64,000 nt of DNA from Variovorax beijingensis (GCF_003951285.1 NZ_RXFQ01000001.1:372001-436000), one strand, 5' to 3'. Positions 10,901 through 19,191 are shown, counted from the first letter of the stretch. The notes: a model not told the origin generated them from the letters alone. Numbers and translations: made by a program.

Positions 10901-13900
10901 CTGCAGCGGCAAGAGCGATGCGCGCGGCCTGCTGCTGTGCGAGTCCGAGCTCAAGGAAGCCGGCGAGGTCGAGCTGGTGGCCAGCGCCACCGACAGCGAA
11001 GGCCGCGACAGCCGCGCCGCCAGCTCGGTGTACGTGACCAAGCAGGGCGAACTCTGGTTCGGCGGCGAGGACAACGACCGCATCGACGTGCTGCCCGAGA
11101 AAAAGAGCTACCAGCCCGGCGAAGTCGCCAAGTTCCAGGTGCGCAGCCCCTTCCGCTTTGCCACCGCGCTGGTGTCGGTGGAACGCGAAGGCATCATCGA
11201 GACCCACGTGGTGCAGCTCGACGGCAAGGACCCGACCGTGAGCCTGCAGGTCAGGCCCGAATGGGGGCCGAACGCCTACGTGAGCGTGCTTGCGCTGCGC
11301 GGTCGCCTGCGCGAGGTGCCGTGGTACAGCTTCTTCACCTGGGGCTTCAAGGCGCCGCGCGAGTGGTGGACCGCCTTCTGGTACGAAGGCAAGGAATACG
11401 TCGCGCCCACCGCGATGGTCGACCTCAGCAAGCCCGCGTACCGACTGGGCATGGCCGAGATCCGCGTCGGCACGCGCGCGCACCAGATCGACGTGACCGT
11501 CACCAGCGACAAGCCCAGCTACCCGGTGCGCAGCAAGGCGCAGATCACCATCTCCGCCAAGCTGCCCGACGGCAAGCCCGCGGCCGGCGCCGAAGTGGCC
11601 CTGGCCGCGGTCGACCAGGCGCTGCTGGAGCTGATGCCCAACGACAGCTGGAACCTGCTCAACGCGATGCTGCAGCGGCGCAACTGGGGTGTTTCCACCT
11701 CCACCGCGCAGATGGAAATCGTCGGCCGGCGCCACTACGGGCGCAAGGCCGTTCCCGCGGGCGGCGGCGGCGGCAAGGGCCAGACGCGCGAGCTGCTCGA
11801 CACCCTCCTGCTGTGGAACCCGAAGGTGGTGCTCGACGCCAACGGCCAGGCCGTGGTGACGGTGCCGCTCAACGATGCGCTCACCACCTTCAGGATCGTG
11901 GCCGTGGCCGATTCGGGCACCAGCCTGTTCGGCACCGGCCAGGCCAGCATCCAGGCCACGCAGGACCTGCAGATCATCAGCGGCCTGCCGCCGCTGGTGC
12001 GCGAGGACGACCAGTTCCGCGCCCAGATCACGCTGCGCAACACCACGCAAAAGCCGATGAAGGTGGAGGCTGCGCCGCGCGCCACGCTGCTCACGCTCGA
12101 GCCGCAGACGGTGGACATCCCGGCCGGCGAAGCGCGCGAAGTCGCATGGACCGTGACCGCGCCCGCGCAGCTCGCGCAGACGCGCGCCGAAGCCATCCTC
12201 TGGGAGATCGAGGCCAAGGACACCCTTGGCGGCGCACGCGATGCGCTCAAGGTGCGCCAGCGCATCGTGCCCTCGGTGCCGCTCACGGTGCAGCAGGCCA
12301 CGCTGGTGCAGCTCGACGGCCCCTTCACCATCGACGTGGCACCGCCCGCCGATGCCCTGCCCGGCCGCGGCGGGCTGAAGCTCGCGCTGCAGCCCAGGCT
12401 GGCCGAAGGCCTGCCGGGCGTGCGCGACTGGTTCGCCAACTATCCGTTCATCTGCCTCGAGCAGAAGACCAGCAAGTCGGTCGGCCTGCGCGACGCGAAG
12501 ATGTGGCAAGGCGTGCTGGCCCAGTTGCCGACCTACCTCGACAGCGATGGCCTGGCCAGTTACTTTCCGCCGCGCGACGGCGAGTCCAACCGAGGCAGCG
12601 ACATCCTTACCTCGTACCTCTTGGCAGCCACGCACGAGGCGGCGGCGCTGAACCCCGCCTTTGCGCTGCCCGACGCGGCGCGCGCGCCGATGGAGTCGGG
12701 CCTCATCGCCTTTGTCGAAGGCCGCATCCAGCGCGAGTTCTGGAGCCCGCGCAAGGACCTGGACGTGCGCAAGCTCGCCGCGCTCGAGGCCCTGTCGCGC
12801 TACGGCGCGGCCAAGGGCAGCATGCTCGGCAGCATCACCATCGCGCCGAACCAGTGGCCCACCAGCGCCGTGATCGACTGGCTCAACATCCTGAAACGCG
12901 TGCAGGACGTGCCGCAGCGCCAGCAGCGGCTCGATGAAGCCAACAACGTGCTCAAGGCGCGCCTGTCCTACCAGGGCACCAAGCTGGTCTTCAGCACCGA
13001 GCAGGACGACTACTGGTGGTGGCTCATGACCAACGGCGACGTCAACACCGCGCGCCTCCTGCTCAGCGTGATGGACGACCCGGCCTGGAAGGACGACATC
13101 GGCAAACTCGCCAACGGCTTCATCGGCCGCCAGCAGAACGGCGCCTGGCACACCACCACCGCCAACCTGTGGGGCGGGCTCGCGCTCGAGAAGTTCTCGA
13201 AGGTGTTCGAAAGCACGCCGGTGGCCGGCGTCACGGCCGCCACGCTCGGCGCCGTGAAGGCGCAGGTCGACTGGCGCAGCGTCGAGCGCGTGAAGACCAC
13301 CGACGCGGCCGGCGCGCCCAACCAGAGCACCTTCTTCGGCGCGCCCGCGTCGCCGGGCAACCTGAAGAACAACACCATGTTCCTGCCCTGGGCCGCCTCG
13401 CCTGCCGGCGCGCCGGTGCGCGACACGCTGCTGGTCACGCAGCAGGGCAGCGGCAAGCCCTGGCTCACGATGCAGTCGATTGCCGCGGTGCAATTGAAGG
13501 CGCCGTTCGCCGCCGGCTATGCCATCAAGAAGACCATCACGCCGGTCGAGCAGGCCACCGCGGGCAAGTACACGCGCGGCGACGTGCTGCGCGTGACCGT
13601 CGAGGTGAACGCCAGCACCGACATGACCTGGGTCGTGGTGAGCGACCCGATCCCGGGCGGCGCCACCATCCTGGGCACGGGTCTTGGCCGCGACTCGCAG
13701 ATCGCCACGCAGGGCGAGCGCAAGTCGGGCGCCGGCTGGCTGGCCTTCGAGGAGCGCAGCTTCGAGGCCTTCCGCAGCTACTACGAGTACCTCCCCAAGG
13801 GCGTCGTGAAGATCGAATACACCGTGCGCCTCAACAACGTGGGCGACTTCGCGCTGCCGCCGAGCCGCGTCGAGGCGATGTACGCGCCCGAGATGTTCGG

Positions 13901-13943
13901 CGAGACGCCGAATGCGCGCGTGAAGGTGGAGGCGGCGAAGTAA
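7911..13943 (+). CDS. Bacterial alpha-2-macroglobulin with intact thioester
   Basis: The 2010-residue periplasmic protein belongs to the macroglobulin family, thought to trap proteases that breach the envelope. The thioester motif CLEQ is intact, with Cys at about residue 1515, followed by the terpenoid-cyclase-like alpha-alpha barrel and a C-terminal receptor-like beta domain. MG-type beta domains and a Gly/Glu-rich linker (around residue 745) precede it. The signal peptide ends PALALQ and lacks a lipobox Cys, unlike the E. coli lipoprotein YfhM. The protein is also longer than YfhM (about 1650). I prefer TTG 7911 because AGGTGGAG lies six bases upstream; GTG 7899 would put four residues on and overlap that site. 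Its usual partner, pbpC, is about 7.6 kb downstream. Confidence 0.93.
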   Translation: MKRIIPALLLAGSALLAGPALALQITSLTPQGEVARVRQVVAKFDQPAVNFGNPKAPAPLAVSCTDAQAAKGTGRWTDAKAWVWDFENDLPPGVRCTVTRIAGFKPASGGELTGPERYQFNSGGPFVRNYMPGSYGRIDEQQMFVLELNGAATVESVRQNVWCAADGIGERIPVRLLEGEQRAGLLKAFGREKEAAKDPLRFIALQCNRTLTPGSKVQVVYGKGVATPSGVANNVERRLSFQVREPFAVSFSCERENAQAACLPLRPMQLQFNAPVTRKMASQIQLKGGGKSIAATLENDGGTPSEDDVVSAASFGPPFAEDTQFTIELPAKFEDASGRPLASPGSFPLKVATGAMPPLAKFAASPFGVVERLAEPGTPAMMPVTVRRVEPALMVQALTPGKVSDMNPKTDAEIIAWFRKVRRYDEYTVSREQARKDIKGALPAVVENSERSRVQSRMLSLLAGQPGVKALDMPKAESGDPRPFEVIGIPLTPGFHVLEIASQKLGDALLDERYGASRTMYVRTTALATNLAVHFKLGRENSMAWVTTLDKGKVVPNAEVRVSDCRGVAVASGTTDANGIAHLTGVAPDAPNCNGPDEYNTGAWFVSARAKDDKGVEDLAFTWSDWQRGIEPWRFNVPTSLQAEPDRVAHTIFDRTLLRAGETVSMKHLIRTQTSKGFGLPENRPDTLVVTHTGSGQRFTQPLAWRKTPTGGLSAENSFAIPPAAKLGLYEVMLRSGKGKDANGGGSEEEGESGDGYNRSFSTGQFRVEEFRLPVLEGRIAPTDKKPLVSVASVPAEVQINYVAGGGAANLPVRVSAMVRGKSLSFADHEAFSFNPPRVQAEGSQAPAAPAADAAGGEEDINSASDTRVIADKLPLTLNKDGAGKVTIDKVPKVKAARELLLEATYADPNGEVQTIRSTQTLWPASVIAGIKTEGWVSTSQKLKYQALALDLSGKPQAGVTLNVRAVARITTTSRKRMVGGFYTYDNKTETKDIGTVCSGKSDARGLLLCESELKEAGEVELVASATDSEGRDSRAASSVYVTKQGELWFGGEDNDRIDVLPEKKSYQPGEVAKFQVRSPFRFATALVSVEREGIIETHVVQLDGKDPTVSLQVRPEWGPNAYVSVLALRGRLREVPWYSFFTWGFKAPREWWTAFWYEGKEYVAPTAMVDLSKPAYRLGMAEIRVGTRAHQIDVTVTSDKPSYPVRSKAQITISAKLPDGKPAAGAEVALAAVDQALLELMPNDSWNLLNAMLQRRNWGVSTSTAQMEIVGRRHYGRKAVPAGGGGGKGQTRELLDTLLLWNPKVVLDANGQAVVTVPLNDALTTFRIVAVADSGTSLFGTGQASIQATQDLQIISGLPPLVREDDQFRAQITLRNTTQKPMKVEAAPRATLLTLEPQTVDIPAGEAREVAWTVTAPAQLAQTRAEAILWEIEAKDTLGGARDALKVRQRIVPSVPLTVQQATLVQLDGPFTIDVAPPADALPGRGGLKLALQPRLAEGLPGVRDWFANYPFICLEQKTSKSVGLRDAKMWQGVLAQLPTYLDSDGLASYFPPRDGESNRGSDILTSYLLAATHEAAALNPAFALPDAARAPMESGLIAFVEGRIQREFWSPRKDLDVRKLAALEALSRYGAAKGSMLGSITIAPNQWPTSAVIDWLNILKRVQDVPQRQQRLDEANNVLKARLSYQGTKLVFSTEQDDYWWWLMTNGDVNTARLLLSVMDDPAWKDDIGKLANGFIGRQQNGAWHTTTANLWGGLALEKFSKVFESTPVAGVTAATLGAVKAQVDWRSVERVKTTDAAGAPNQSTFFGAPASPGNLKNNTMFLPWAASPAGAPVRDTLLVTQQGSGKPWLTMQSIAAVQLKAPFAAGYAIKKTITPVEQATAGKYTRGDVLRVTVEVNASTDMTWVVVSDPIPGGATILGTGLGRDSQIATQGERKSGAGWLAFEERSFEAFRSYYEYLPKGVVKIEYTVRLNNVGDFALPPSRVEAMYAPEMFGETPNARVKVEAAK

Positions 13944-13949
13944 GGCGCG

Positions 13950-13978
13950 GGCGGGGCCTGCCCTATGCGGGCCCCGCC
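13950..13978. terminator. Possible bidirectional terminator hairpin
   Basis: A perfect 9-bp stem, GGCGGGGCC at 13950-13958 and GGCCCCGCC at 13970-13978, closes an 11-base loop just after the macroglobulin stop. It overlaps the last codons of the convergent macro-domain gene. No T-run follows on either strand, so termination is only a suggestion. Confidence 0.35.
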
Positions 13979-14484
13979 GCTGCAAGCGCCGCTTCGTACA
14001 CCGCGAGGTCCGCGTCCGAGAAGCAGCAGAACGTCGCCTCCTGCACGCTGGCACTCGCAGCCAGCGCCGCGCGGACCGTGGCCACCGCGATGGGCGCCGC
14101 GAGGTCGACCGGGTAACCGTAGATGCCCGTGCTGATCGAGGGGAACGCGATGCTGCGAACGCCATGCTGCCCGGCGATTTCCATCGACTTCCGGTAGCAC
14201 GAGGCCAGCAGTTCCGGCTCGCCGCTCGCACCGCCGCGCCAGACCGGCCCGACGGTGTGGATGACGAAGCGCGCCGGCAGCCGGTAGCCCCGGGTCAGCT
14301 TGGCGTCGCCGGTCTTGCAGCCCGACAGCAGGCGGCATTCATGCAGGAGCTCGGGCCCCGCGGCGCGGTGGATGGCGCCATCGACACCGCCGCCGCCGAG
14401 CAGCGACGAATTGGCCGCATTGACGATGGCATCGACCTGCAGCGTGGTGATGTCGCCGCGAATGGCACGAAGCGCTTTCTGCAT
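13963..14484 (-). CDS. Macro-domain protein, O-acetyl-ADP-ribose deacetylase type
   Basis: The 173-residue single-domain protein starts with the ADP-ribose binding core [19 protein letters not shown] and the Gly-rich loop [14 protein letters not shown]. Later it has [12 protein letters not shown], the second phosphate-binding loop. These match the MacroD/YmdB class, which removes acetyl from O-acetyl-ADP-ribose or ADP-ribose from acidic side chains. The conserved Asn of VNAANSSL and the Asp of GGGVDGAI are present, supporting activity. It is cytoplasmic and full length for the class. It converges with the macroglobulin gene at a 19-bp gap and shows no obvious functional link to it. Confidence 0.93.
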   Translation of the reverse strand: MQKALRAIRGDITTLQVDAIVNAANSSLLGGGGVDGAIHRAAGPELLHECRLLSGCKTGDAKLTRGYRLPARFVIHTVGPVWRGGASGEPELLASCYRKSMEIAGQHGVRSIAFPSISTGIYGYPVDLAAPIAVATVRAALAASASVQEATFCCFSDADLAVYEAALAAAGPA

Positions 14485-14508
14485 GATCCAGGGCCTGTTC
14501 AGGGCAGA

Positions 14509-14646
14509 TTAGACGACCGGCGCGGTGAATGCAATCAGCTTGCCCATGTTGGCGACGAAGCTCGCGACCGTGATCGCCTGGGGCTGCTCCTTCTTGACGC
14601 AGGGCTCGATCGTTTGTACGGCCGGGTGTATGGCCCGGCCGCGCAC
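14509..14646 (-). CDS. Possible small ORF or gene remnant, 45 codons
   Basis: The 169-bp gap between the macro-domain and ktrA genes holds a minus-strand frame that ends at TAA 14509-14511. Its last half (AITVASFVANMGKLIAFTAPVV) has the composition of real protein. GTG 14646 is the only likely start, eight bases after the ktrA stop, with no clear ribosome site. I recognise no family. It may be a short membrane-associated peptide co-transcribed with ktrBA, or the C-terminal relic of a lost gene. A 7-bp GGCCGGG/CCCGGCC stem (14620-14640) lies inside its 5' part. Confidence 0.3.
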   Translation of the reverse strand: MRGRAIHPAVQTIEPCVKKEQPQAITVASFVANMGKLIAFTAPVV

Positions 14647-14653
14647 TGGCCGC

Positions 14654-15322
14654 TCAGACCCGCGCGGCAAACCGCTCCACAGCCTCCGTCGGCCCGGCCA
14701 CGATCAGGAGGTCGCCGGGTTTGACGACGGTGTCTTCCTTGGCATAGATGAAATCCTCGTGGCGGCGCTTGATGCCCACCACCGTGACGCCGTGCCGCGT
14801 GCGCACCGCCGATCCGGACAGCGGCTTGCCATGGGTCTCGCTCGGTGCCCGCGTCTTGGCAATGGCAAAGCCGTCTTCGAACTCGATGAAATCGATCATC
14901 TTGCCCGTCACCAGGTGCGCGACGCGCCGCCCCATGTCTGCCTCCGGGTACACCACATGATGGGCACCCACCCGCTCGGCGATGCGTCCGTGCTGCTGGC
15001 TGTTGGCCTTGGCCCAGATGTCCTTGTTGCCCATCTGGCTCAGGTTCAGGATGGTCAGCACGCTGGCTTCGAGGTTCTGGCCGATGCTGACCACCGCATG
15101 CTGGAATTCGTTCACGCCGAGCTGCTTGAGCGACTCCAGGTCCGTGGCATCGGCCTGCACCACGTGGCCGAGCACGCCGGCATGTGCCTGCACCGCCTCG
15201 GCGTCGGTGTCGATGGCCAGCACGTCGTGCCCCAGTTCCGCCAGCGCGCGCGCCACGCCGGAGCCGAACCTGCCCAGGCCGATCACGACCACGCTGTCTG
15301 CATTGTTTCTACTACCCAACAA
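14654..15322 (-). CDS. ktrA: Ktr/Trk potassium uptake regulatory subunit (RCK, NAD-binding)
   Basis: This 222-residue cytoplasmic protein gates the KtrB potassium translocator. The Rossmann nucleotide-binding motif VVVIGLGRFGSGVARAL (residues 11-27) and the following acidic end of beta-2 (AIDTD) define the TrkA-N domain. A TrkA-C domain occupies about residues 140-220. The length fits the single-RCK KtrA form rather than the double-length TrkA of enterobacteria. Its start overlaps the end of ktrB by 11 bp, so the two are co-transcribed and probably translationally coupled. Choosing ktr over trk names rests on length and pairing. Confidence 0.9.
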   Translation of the reverse strand: MLGSRNNADSVVVIGLGRFGSGVARALAELGHDVLAIDTDAEAVQAHAGVLGHVVQADATDLESLKQLGVNEFQHAVVSIGQNLEASVLTILNLSQMGNKDIWAKANSQQHGRIAERVGAHHVVYPEADMGRRVAHLVTGKMIDFIEFEDGFAIAKTRAPSETHGKPLSGSAVRTRHGVTVVGIKRRHEDFIYAKEDTVVKPGDLLIVAGPTEAVERFAARV

Positions 15323-16643
15323 TTGGCTTCTCCTCAGGAAAACGGTAGCCGCGCCGCGTGTGGTTCACGGCCATGGCGGCGGCCAGGGTGACGACGCCGA
15401 CGCGCCCTGCGAACATCAGCAGGACCAGGACGAACTGCCCCGCCGGCGGCAATTCGGCGGTGATGCCGGTCGACAGCCCGACGGTGGCAAAGGCGGAAAT
15501 GACCTCGAACAACACCTTCTCGTAAGGCAGCGATGTCATGGGCACCAGGGTCAAGGTGGCCAGCACGATGGCACCCGCGCTGAGCACCAGGATGGCCAGC
15601 GCCTGGCGCTGAACGGTGGTGGAAATACGCCGCCCCTGGAACTCGACGTCCTGGTGCCCGCGGATCTCGTTCCAGACCACCAGCAGCAGCACGAAGAAGG
15701 TCGTCACCTTGACGCCGCCCGCGGTCCCGGCGCTGCCACCGCCGATGAACATCAGCAGGTAGTGCAGGTTGAGCGATTCCACGGAGAGCGCGCCGATGTC
15801 GACGGCATTGAAACCGGCCGTGCGCGCCGAGATCGAGGTGAAGGCCGCCGCAAGCACGCGCGTGGGCCAGTCCAGCGCGCCGAGGGTTGCCCTGTTGCCG
15901 GACTCGGCCAGCAGCAGCGTGAACGTGCCTGCGATGATCAGGAAGATCGTGCCCCATACGGTGAGCACCGTGTGTATCGATTGGACCTGCCGGCGCCGGC
16001 GCAGGCCGATGAGCTCGTGCAGCACCGGAAAGCCGAGCCCGCCGATGACGATGGCCAGCATCAGCGGCCCCAGCACCCAGGCGTCGTGCACGAACCGCAC
16101 CACGCTGTCGCTCCAGGTCGAAAACCCGGCATTGTTGAAAGCCGACACGGCGTGGAAGACGCCCTGCCACAGCGCTTCCCCCCAGTCCATGCCGTAGCCG
16201 AAGGCGAACCGGGCACCGAGCAGCAGCGCGGCAACCGCTTCCACCGCGAAGGTCACGATCAGGACCAGTTTCGCGACGCTCCTGACGTCGCCCATCCCGA
16301 GCGAGTGGGTTTCCGCCTGCAGCAGCAATTTCGACCGCAGGCGCATCTGCCGATTGACGAGCAGCCCGAGCAGCGTGGCGGAGGTCATCATGCCGAAGCC
16401 CCCGAGCTGGAACAGGCCCAAGATGACGGCCTGCCCGAAGCCGGACCAGTAGGTTCCGGTATCGACCACGACGAGCCCGGTCACGCACACGGCCGAGGTG
16501 GCGGTGAAGAGCGCCGCCAGCCAGGGCGCGCCCTCGCCCGCCGCATGGGACATGGGCAGCATCAGCAGCCCCGTGCCGATGCCGATGACCGCGAGAAACG
16601 CCAGCGCCAGGACGGACGATGGATGCGCGAGCCTCGTGGTCAC
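15312..16643 (-). CDS. ktrB: Potassium translocating subunit, TrkH/KtrB family
   Basis: The 443-residue polytopic protein is built from four M1-P-M2 repeats. The four filter Gly segments are visible as AVCVTGLVVVD, AFNNAGFS, SARTAGFN and ATVGLSTG. This pattern is characteristic of the TrkH/KtrB/HKT superfamily, which carries potassium (often with sodium) across the inner membrane. It overlaps ktrA by 11 bp and begins 7 bp after the stop of the DUF3297 gene, so three genes probably share one transcript. Helix count and length are normal for KtrB. No regulatory element was recognised upstream. Confidence 0.93.
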   Translation of the reverse strand: MTTRLAHPSSVLALAFLAVIGIGTGLLMLPMSHAAGEGAPWLAALFTATSAVCVTGLVVVDTGTYWSGFGQAVILGLFQLGGFGMMTSATLLGLLVNRQMRLRSKLLLQAETHSLGMGDVRSVAKLVLIVTFAVEAVAALLLGARFAFGYGMDWGEALWQGVFHAVSAFNNAGFSTWSDSVVRFVHDAWVLGPLMLAIVIGGLGFPVLHELIGLRRRRQVQSIHTVLTVWGTIFLIIAGTFTLLLAESGNRATLGALDWPTRVLAAAFTSISARTAGFNAVDIGALSVESLNLHYLLMFIGGGSAGTAGGVKVTTFFVLLLVVWNEIRGHQDVEFQGRRISTTVQRQALAILVLSAGAIVLATLTLVPMTSLPYEKVLFEVISAFATVGLSTGITAELPPAGQFVLVLLMFAGRVGVVTLAAAMAVNHTRRGYRFPEEKPIVG

Positions 16644-16650
16644 GCTTTTC

Positions 16651-16908
16651 CTAGCGGTAGAACGCCTCGACCCTGCCCTTCAGCTTGATCAGCAGCGGCT
16701 TGCCCTTGCGGTCCACCGTCTTGCCCGCGGGCACCTTGATCCAGCCTTCGCTGATGCAATATTCCTCCACGTCGAGGCGTTCCTTGTCGTTGAAGCGGAT
16801 GCCGATGTCGTGCTCGAAGACAGCCGCCACGTGGTGGGGGCTGCGCGGGTCGGTGGACAGGTGGTCGGGAAGAGGGGGAAGAGGAGGCAGAGGATTGGCT
16901 TCGGTCAT
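16651..16908 (-). CDS. DUF3297 family protein
   Basis: The 85-residue acidic protein matches the DUF3297 pattern: a short Pro-rich head, then DHLSTDPRSPHHVAAVFEHD and a central GIRFNDKERLDVEEYC, ending in a basic GKPLLIKLKGRVEAFYR. The family is widespread in proteobacteria and its role is unknown. The ATG at 16908 gives the canonical start. It is followed after 7 bp by ktrB, so it may be co-transcribed with potassium uptake genes. I know of no evidence linking the family to potassium. Confidence 0.85.
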   Translation of the reverse strand: MTEANPLPPLPPLPDHLSTDPRSPHHVAAVFEHDIGIRFNDKERLDVEEYCISEGWIKVPAGKTVDRKGKPLLIKLKGRVEAFYR

Positions 16909-16955
16909 GACGCGGATGATATGGCCTCTCTCCAAAGCCCCGGCCGGCGCACGTC

Positions 16956-17402
16956 CTAGCGCCGCTTCTTCTTCGCCGTCCGGGCCGCCGGCTTCGGCCC
17001 AAAGCCCAGCGAGGCGCGCGCGAGCGCATCGGCCTCGTGGTTGCGGTGCCGTGGCACCCAGCGCAGGCTCGCCTCCTCGAACGAGCCGAGCAGTGCGCGG
17101 GCATCGTCGAACAACCCGGCCATGCGCGCGATCGGCCTGGCGCCGGGCGTGGCGAGCTGCTCGACGAGGATGCTGTTGTCGGTATAGGCCCGCACCGCGG
17201 TCGCGCCCCTGGCCTTCAGTTCCTCGAGCGCGAGGGTGAGCGCCCTCAGCTCGGCTTCGTTGTTGCAGCCAATGGCATGGCCGGCCAGCGACAGGGTGTG
17301 GCGGGTGCCGTCGGGCTCGGTGATGACCGCGCCGGCGCCCATGCGGCCGGGGTTCGGCATCGCGCTGCCATCGCAATACACGGTCCAGGGGCGAAGTTGC
17401 AT
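16956..17402 (-). CDS. Ribonuclease H-fold protein (RNase HI-like)
   Basis: The 148-residue protein shows the RNase HI active site: YCDGSAMPNPG (Asp11), NNEAELRALT (Glu49), AYTDNSILV (Asp75) and HEADALARA (Asp125). All four carboxylates are present, so hydrolysis of RNA in RNA-DNA hybrids is expected. It is closer to the stand-alone RNase H-like proteins than to E. coli RnhA, and has a basic tail (TAKKKRR). ATG 17402 is preferred; an upstream ATG at 17444 would add 14 unconserved residues. The previous gene (DUF4124-like) ends 13 bp upstream on the same strand. Confidence 0.88.
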   Translation of the reverse strand: MQLRPWTVYCDGSAMPNPGRMGAGAVITEPDGTRHTLSLAGHAIGCNNEAELRALTLALEELKARGATAVRAYTDNSILVEQLATPGARPIARMAGLFDDARALLGSFEEASLRWVPRHRNHEADALARASLGFGPKPAARTAKKKRR

Positions 17403-17415
17403 CGGCTCCGTCGAT

Positions 17416-17889
17416 TCAGCAGTTGCTGCGCTTGATGCCCGCAAGATTCTGGCAGGGCCGCTGGCCCGGAGGCGGTCCCGGATCCTGCGGGCGGGGAGGC
17501 CGTGGGGGACGAACCATCGGGCGGCCGGCGTCGTAGTACGGGTCCGGCCCCCAGGTATAGACCGGCGGCGATTCGGGCGCGGGGCGCTGCGGCTCGTCGA
17601 CGTGGCGCGGAATGATGGCCGGGCCCTGCGGCGCGGTGCTGATCGGGGGCGGCGGCGTATATGCCGGCCGGCGCGCTTCTTCGGGCGAAGCGGGCGGGGT
17701 CACCGTCAGCGGTTCGGTGATGGGCACCTGGCGCGAGAGCCGGCTGCCGGCGGGGCAAGGGCCGTCGGTGTAGGAGATGCCTCCGCTCGCATCGATGCAG
17801 CGCACCACTTCGGCCGCCTGCGCGCCCACGGCCGCGGCGGCCGCGCCGAGGAAGAAAACCGGAATGAACAGAACCGATGTGCGCATCAT
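17416..17889 (-). CDS. DUF4124-like exported protein with Pro-rich tail
   Basis: The 157-residue product has a signal peptide ending at AQAAEV, followed by VVRCIDASGGISYTDGPCP. That pattern of a short Cys-containing motif with Y-T/S-D is typical of DUF4124 exported proteins. The rest is a low-complexity Pro-rich tail ending with two Cys residues. The ribosome site GGAGG lies four bases before ATG 17889, or seven before the adjacent ATG 17886. The role is unknown; periplasmic location is inferred from the signal peptide. It may share a transcript with the RNase H-fold gene. Confidence 0.8.
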   Translation of the reverse strand: MMRTSVLFIPVFFLGAAAAAVGAQAAEVVRCIDASGGISYTDGPCPAGSRLSRQVPITEPLTVTPPASPEEARRPAYTPPPPISTAPQGPAIIPRHVDEPQRPAPESPPVYTWGPDPYYDAGRPMVRPPRPPRPQDPGPPPGQRPCQNLAGIKRSNC

Positions 17890-18084
17890 GCGACCTCCGC
17901 CGTTGGCAGCCGAAGACGACAGTGTCTCCCCTGCCCTGCATTCTGGCCGGGTTTCTACAATCGACGGTTGTCCGCTCCTTCCTCCAACCGCACCAGGCCA
18001 TGACCGTATCGATTGCAATGTTCGCCCTGGCGGCCGGTGCCGGCCCGGCAAGCGGCCGGCTGCGGCGCCACCAGGGGCAGGCCC

Positions 18085-19158
18085 ATGCGTGAACACGACA
18101 ACCCGCGCCACCAGCCCACGCGCGTGGCCGACCTGCACCGCTTCGACACCGTGATCGACGCGCGCTCGCCCTCCGAGTTCGCGCTCGACCATATTCCCGG
18201 CGCCATCAACTGTCCGGTGCTCGACGACGAGGAGCGCCGCATCGTCGGCACCATCTACAAGCAGACCGGCGCCTTCGAGGCGCGGCGCGTGGGCGGCGCC
18301 ATGGTGGCGGCCAACCTCGCGCGGCACCTGCGCGAACGCTTTGCCGAGCAGCCCGCCAGCTGGCGCCCGCTCGTGTATTGCTGGCGCGGGGGCTTGCGCA
18401 GCGGCTCGATGGTGACCTGGCTGCGCCTGGTCGGCTGGGACGCGCAGCAGCTTGCCGGCGGCTACAAGAGTTTTCGCCACCACGTGCTGGCGCAGATCGA
18501 GGCCACCGTGCCCAAGCTCCGGCTCAAGGTGATCTGCGGCGCCACCGGCAGCGCCAAGACGCGCATCCTGCAGGCGCTGGCCGCGCGTGGCGAACAGGTG
18601 CTCGACCTGGAGCATTGCGCCAGCCACAAGGGTTCGCTGCTGGGCGCGCTGCCCGGCGTGCCGCAGCCCTCGCAAAAGCAGTTCGAGACGCGCATTGCCA
18701 CTTGCTTCGATGCGCTCGATACGTCGCGCACGCTCTACGTGGAAGGCGAAAGCGCGCGCATCGGCCGGCTCTCGGTGCCCATTCCGCTGGTCGCGCACAT
18801 GCGCGGCGCCGACTGCATCGAGGTGCAGGCCGATGCGCCCGCGCGGCTCGACTACCTTCTGCGCGACTACGCCTACCTGGGCGACGACCGCGCCGCGCTG
18901 GCGGGCCAGCTCGACAGGCTCAAGGAAATGCAGGGCAAGGCGGTGGTGCAGCGCTGGCAGGAATGGGCGCTCGCGGGCAACCTGCCGCAGCTCTTTGCCG
19001 AACTGATGGCGCTTCACTACGATCCGCACTACGAACGCTCGCAGGCGCGCCATTTCGAGAAATGGCCGCTGCGCCAGCAGGTGGCGGCGCCCGACCTGAC
19101 GGACGCAGGCATCGACGCGGTGGCGGAGGCCATCCTTCGGTTGAACGCCGCAGGGTAG
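18085..19158 (+). CDS. mnmH: tRNA 2-selenouridine synthase
   Basis: The 357-residue enzyme converts 2-thiouridine to 2-selenouridine at the wobble position of Lys, Glu and Gln tRNAs, using selenophosphate. An N-terminal rhodanese domain carries the active-site Cys at about residue 99 in VYCWRGGLRS. A P-loop domain follows with GATGSAKT at 152-159. Length and layout match MnmH (also SelU or YbbB). The selenophosphate synthetase gene selD is not in the window. ATG 18085 matches the family start. A 30-codon frame beginning at ATG 18000 overlaps this start and could be a leader, but has no family resemblance. Confidence 0.94.
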   Translation: MREHDNPRHQPTRVADLHRFDTVIDARSPSEFALDHIPGAINCPVLDDEERRIVGTIYKQTGAFEARRVGGAMVAANLARHLRERFAEQPASWRPLVYCWRGGLRSGSMVTWLRLVGWDAQQLAGGYKSFRHHVLAQIEATVPKLRLKVICGATGSAKTRILQALAARGEQVLDLEHCASHKGSLLGALPGVPQPSQKQFETRIATCFDALDTSRTLYVEGESARIGRLSVPIPLVAHMRGADCIEVQADAPARLDYLLRDYAYLGDDRAALAGQLDRLKEMQGKAVVQRWQEWALAGNLPQLFAELMALHYDPHYERSQARHFEKWPLRQQVAAPDLTDAGIDAVAEAILRLNAAG

Positions 19159-19191
19159 CGGGCACATTCACGGCAACGACAAGGCAGGCTC

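Noticed and set aside
6534..14231. Very long open frame on the minus strand opposite the macroglobulin gene (over 2500 codons)
   Set aside because: It is a shadow of the plus-strand gene produced by high GC. Its product is Arg/Ala/His/Gly-rich with no domain, while the plus strand encodes a recognised family with a signal peptide and thioester.
18000..18092. Thirty-codon frame overlapping the mnmH start
   Set aside because: It begins MTVSIAMFALAAG but has no ribosome site or family and overlaps the mnmH start codon. It could be a leader peptide, but evidence is too weak.
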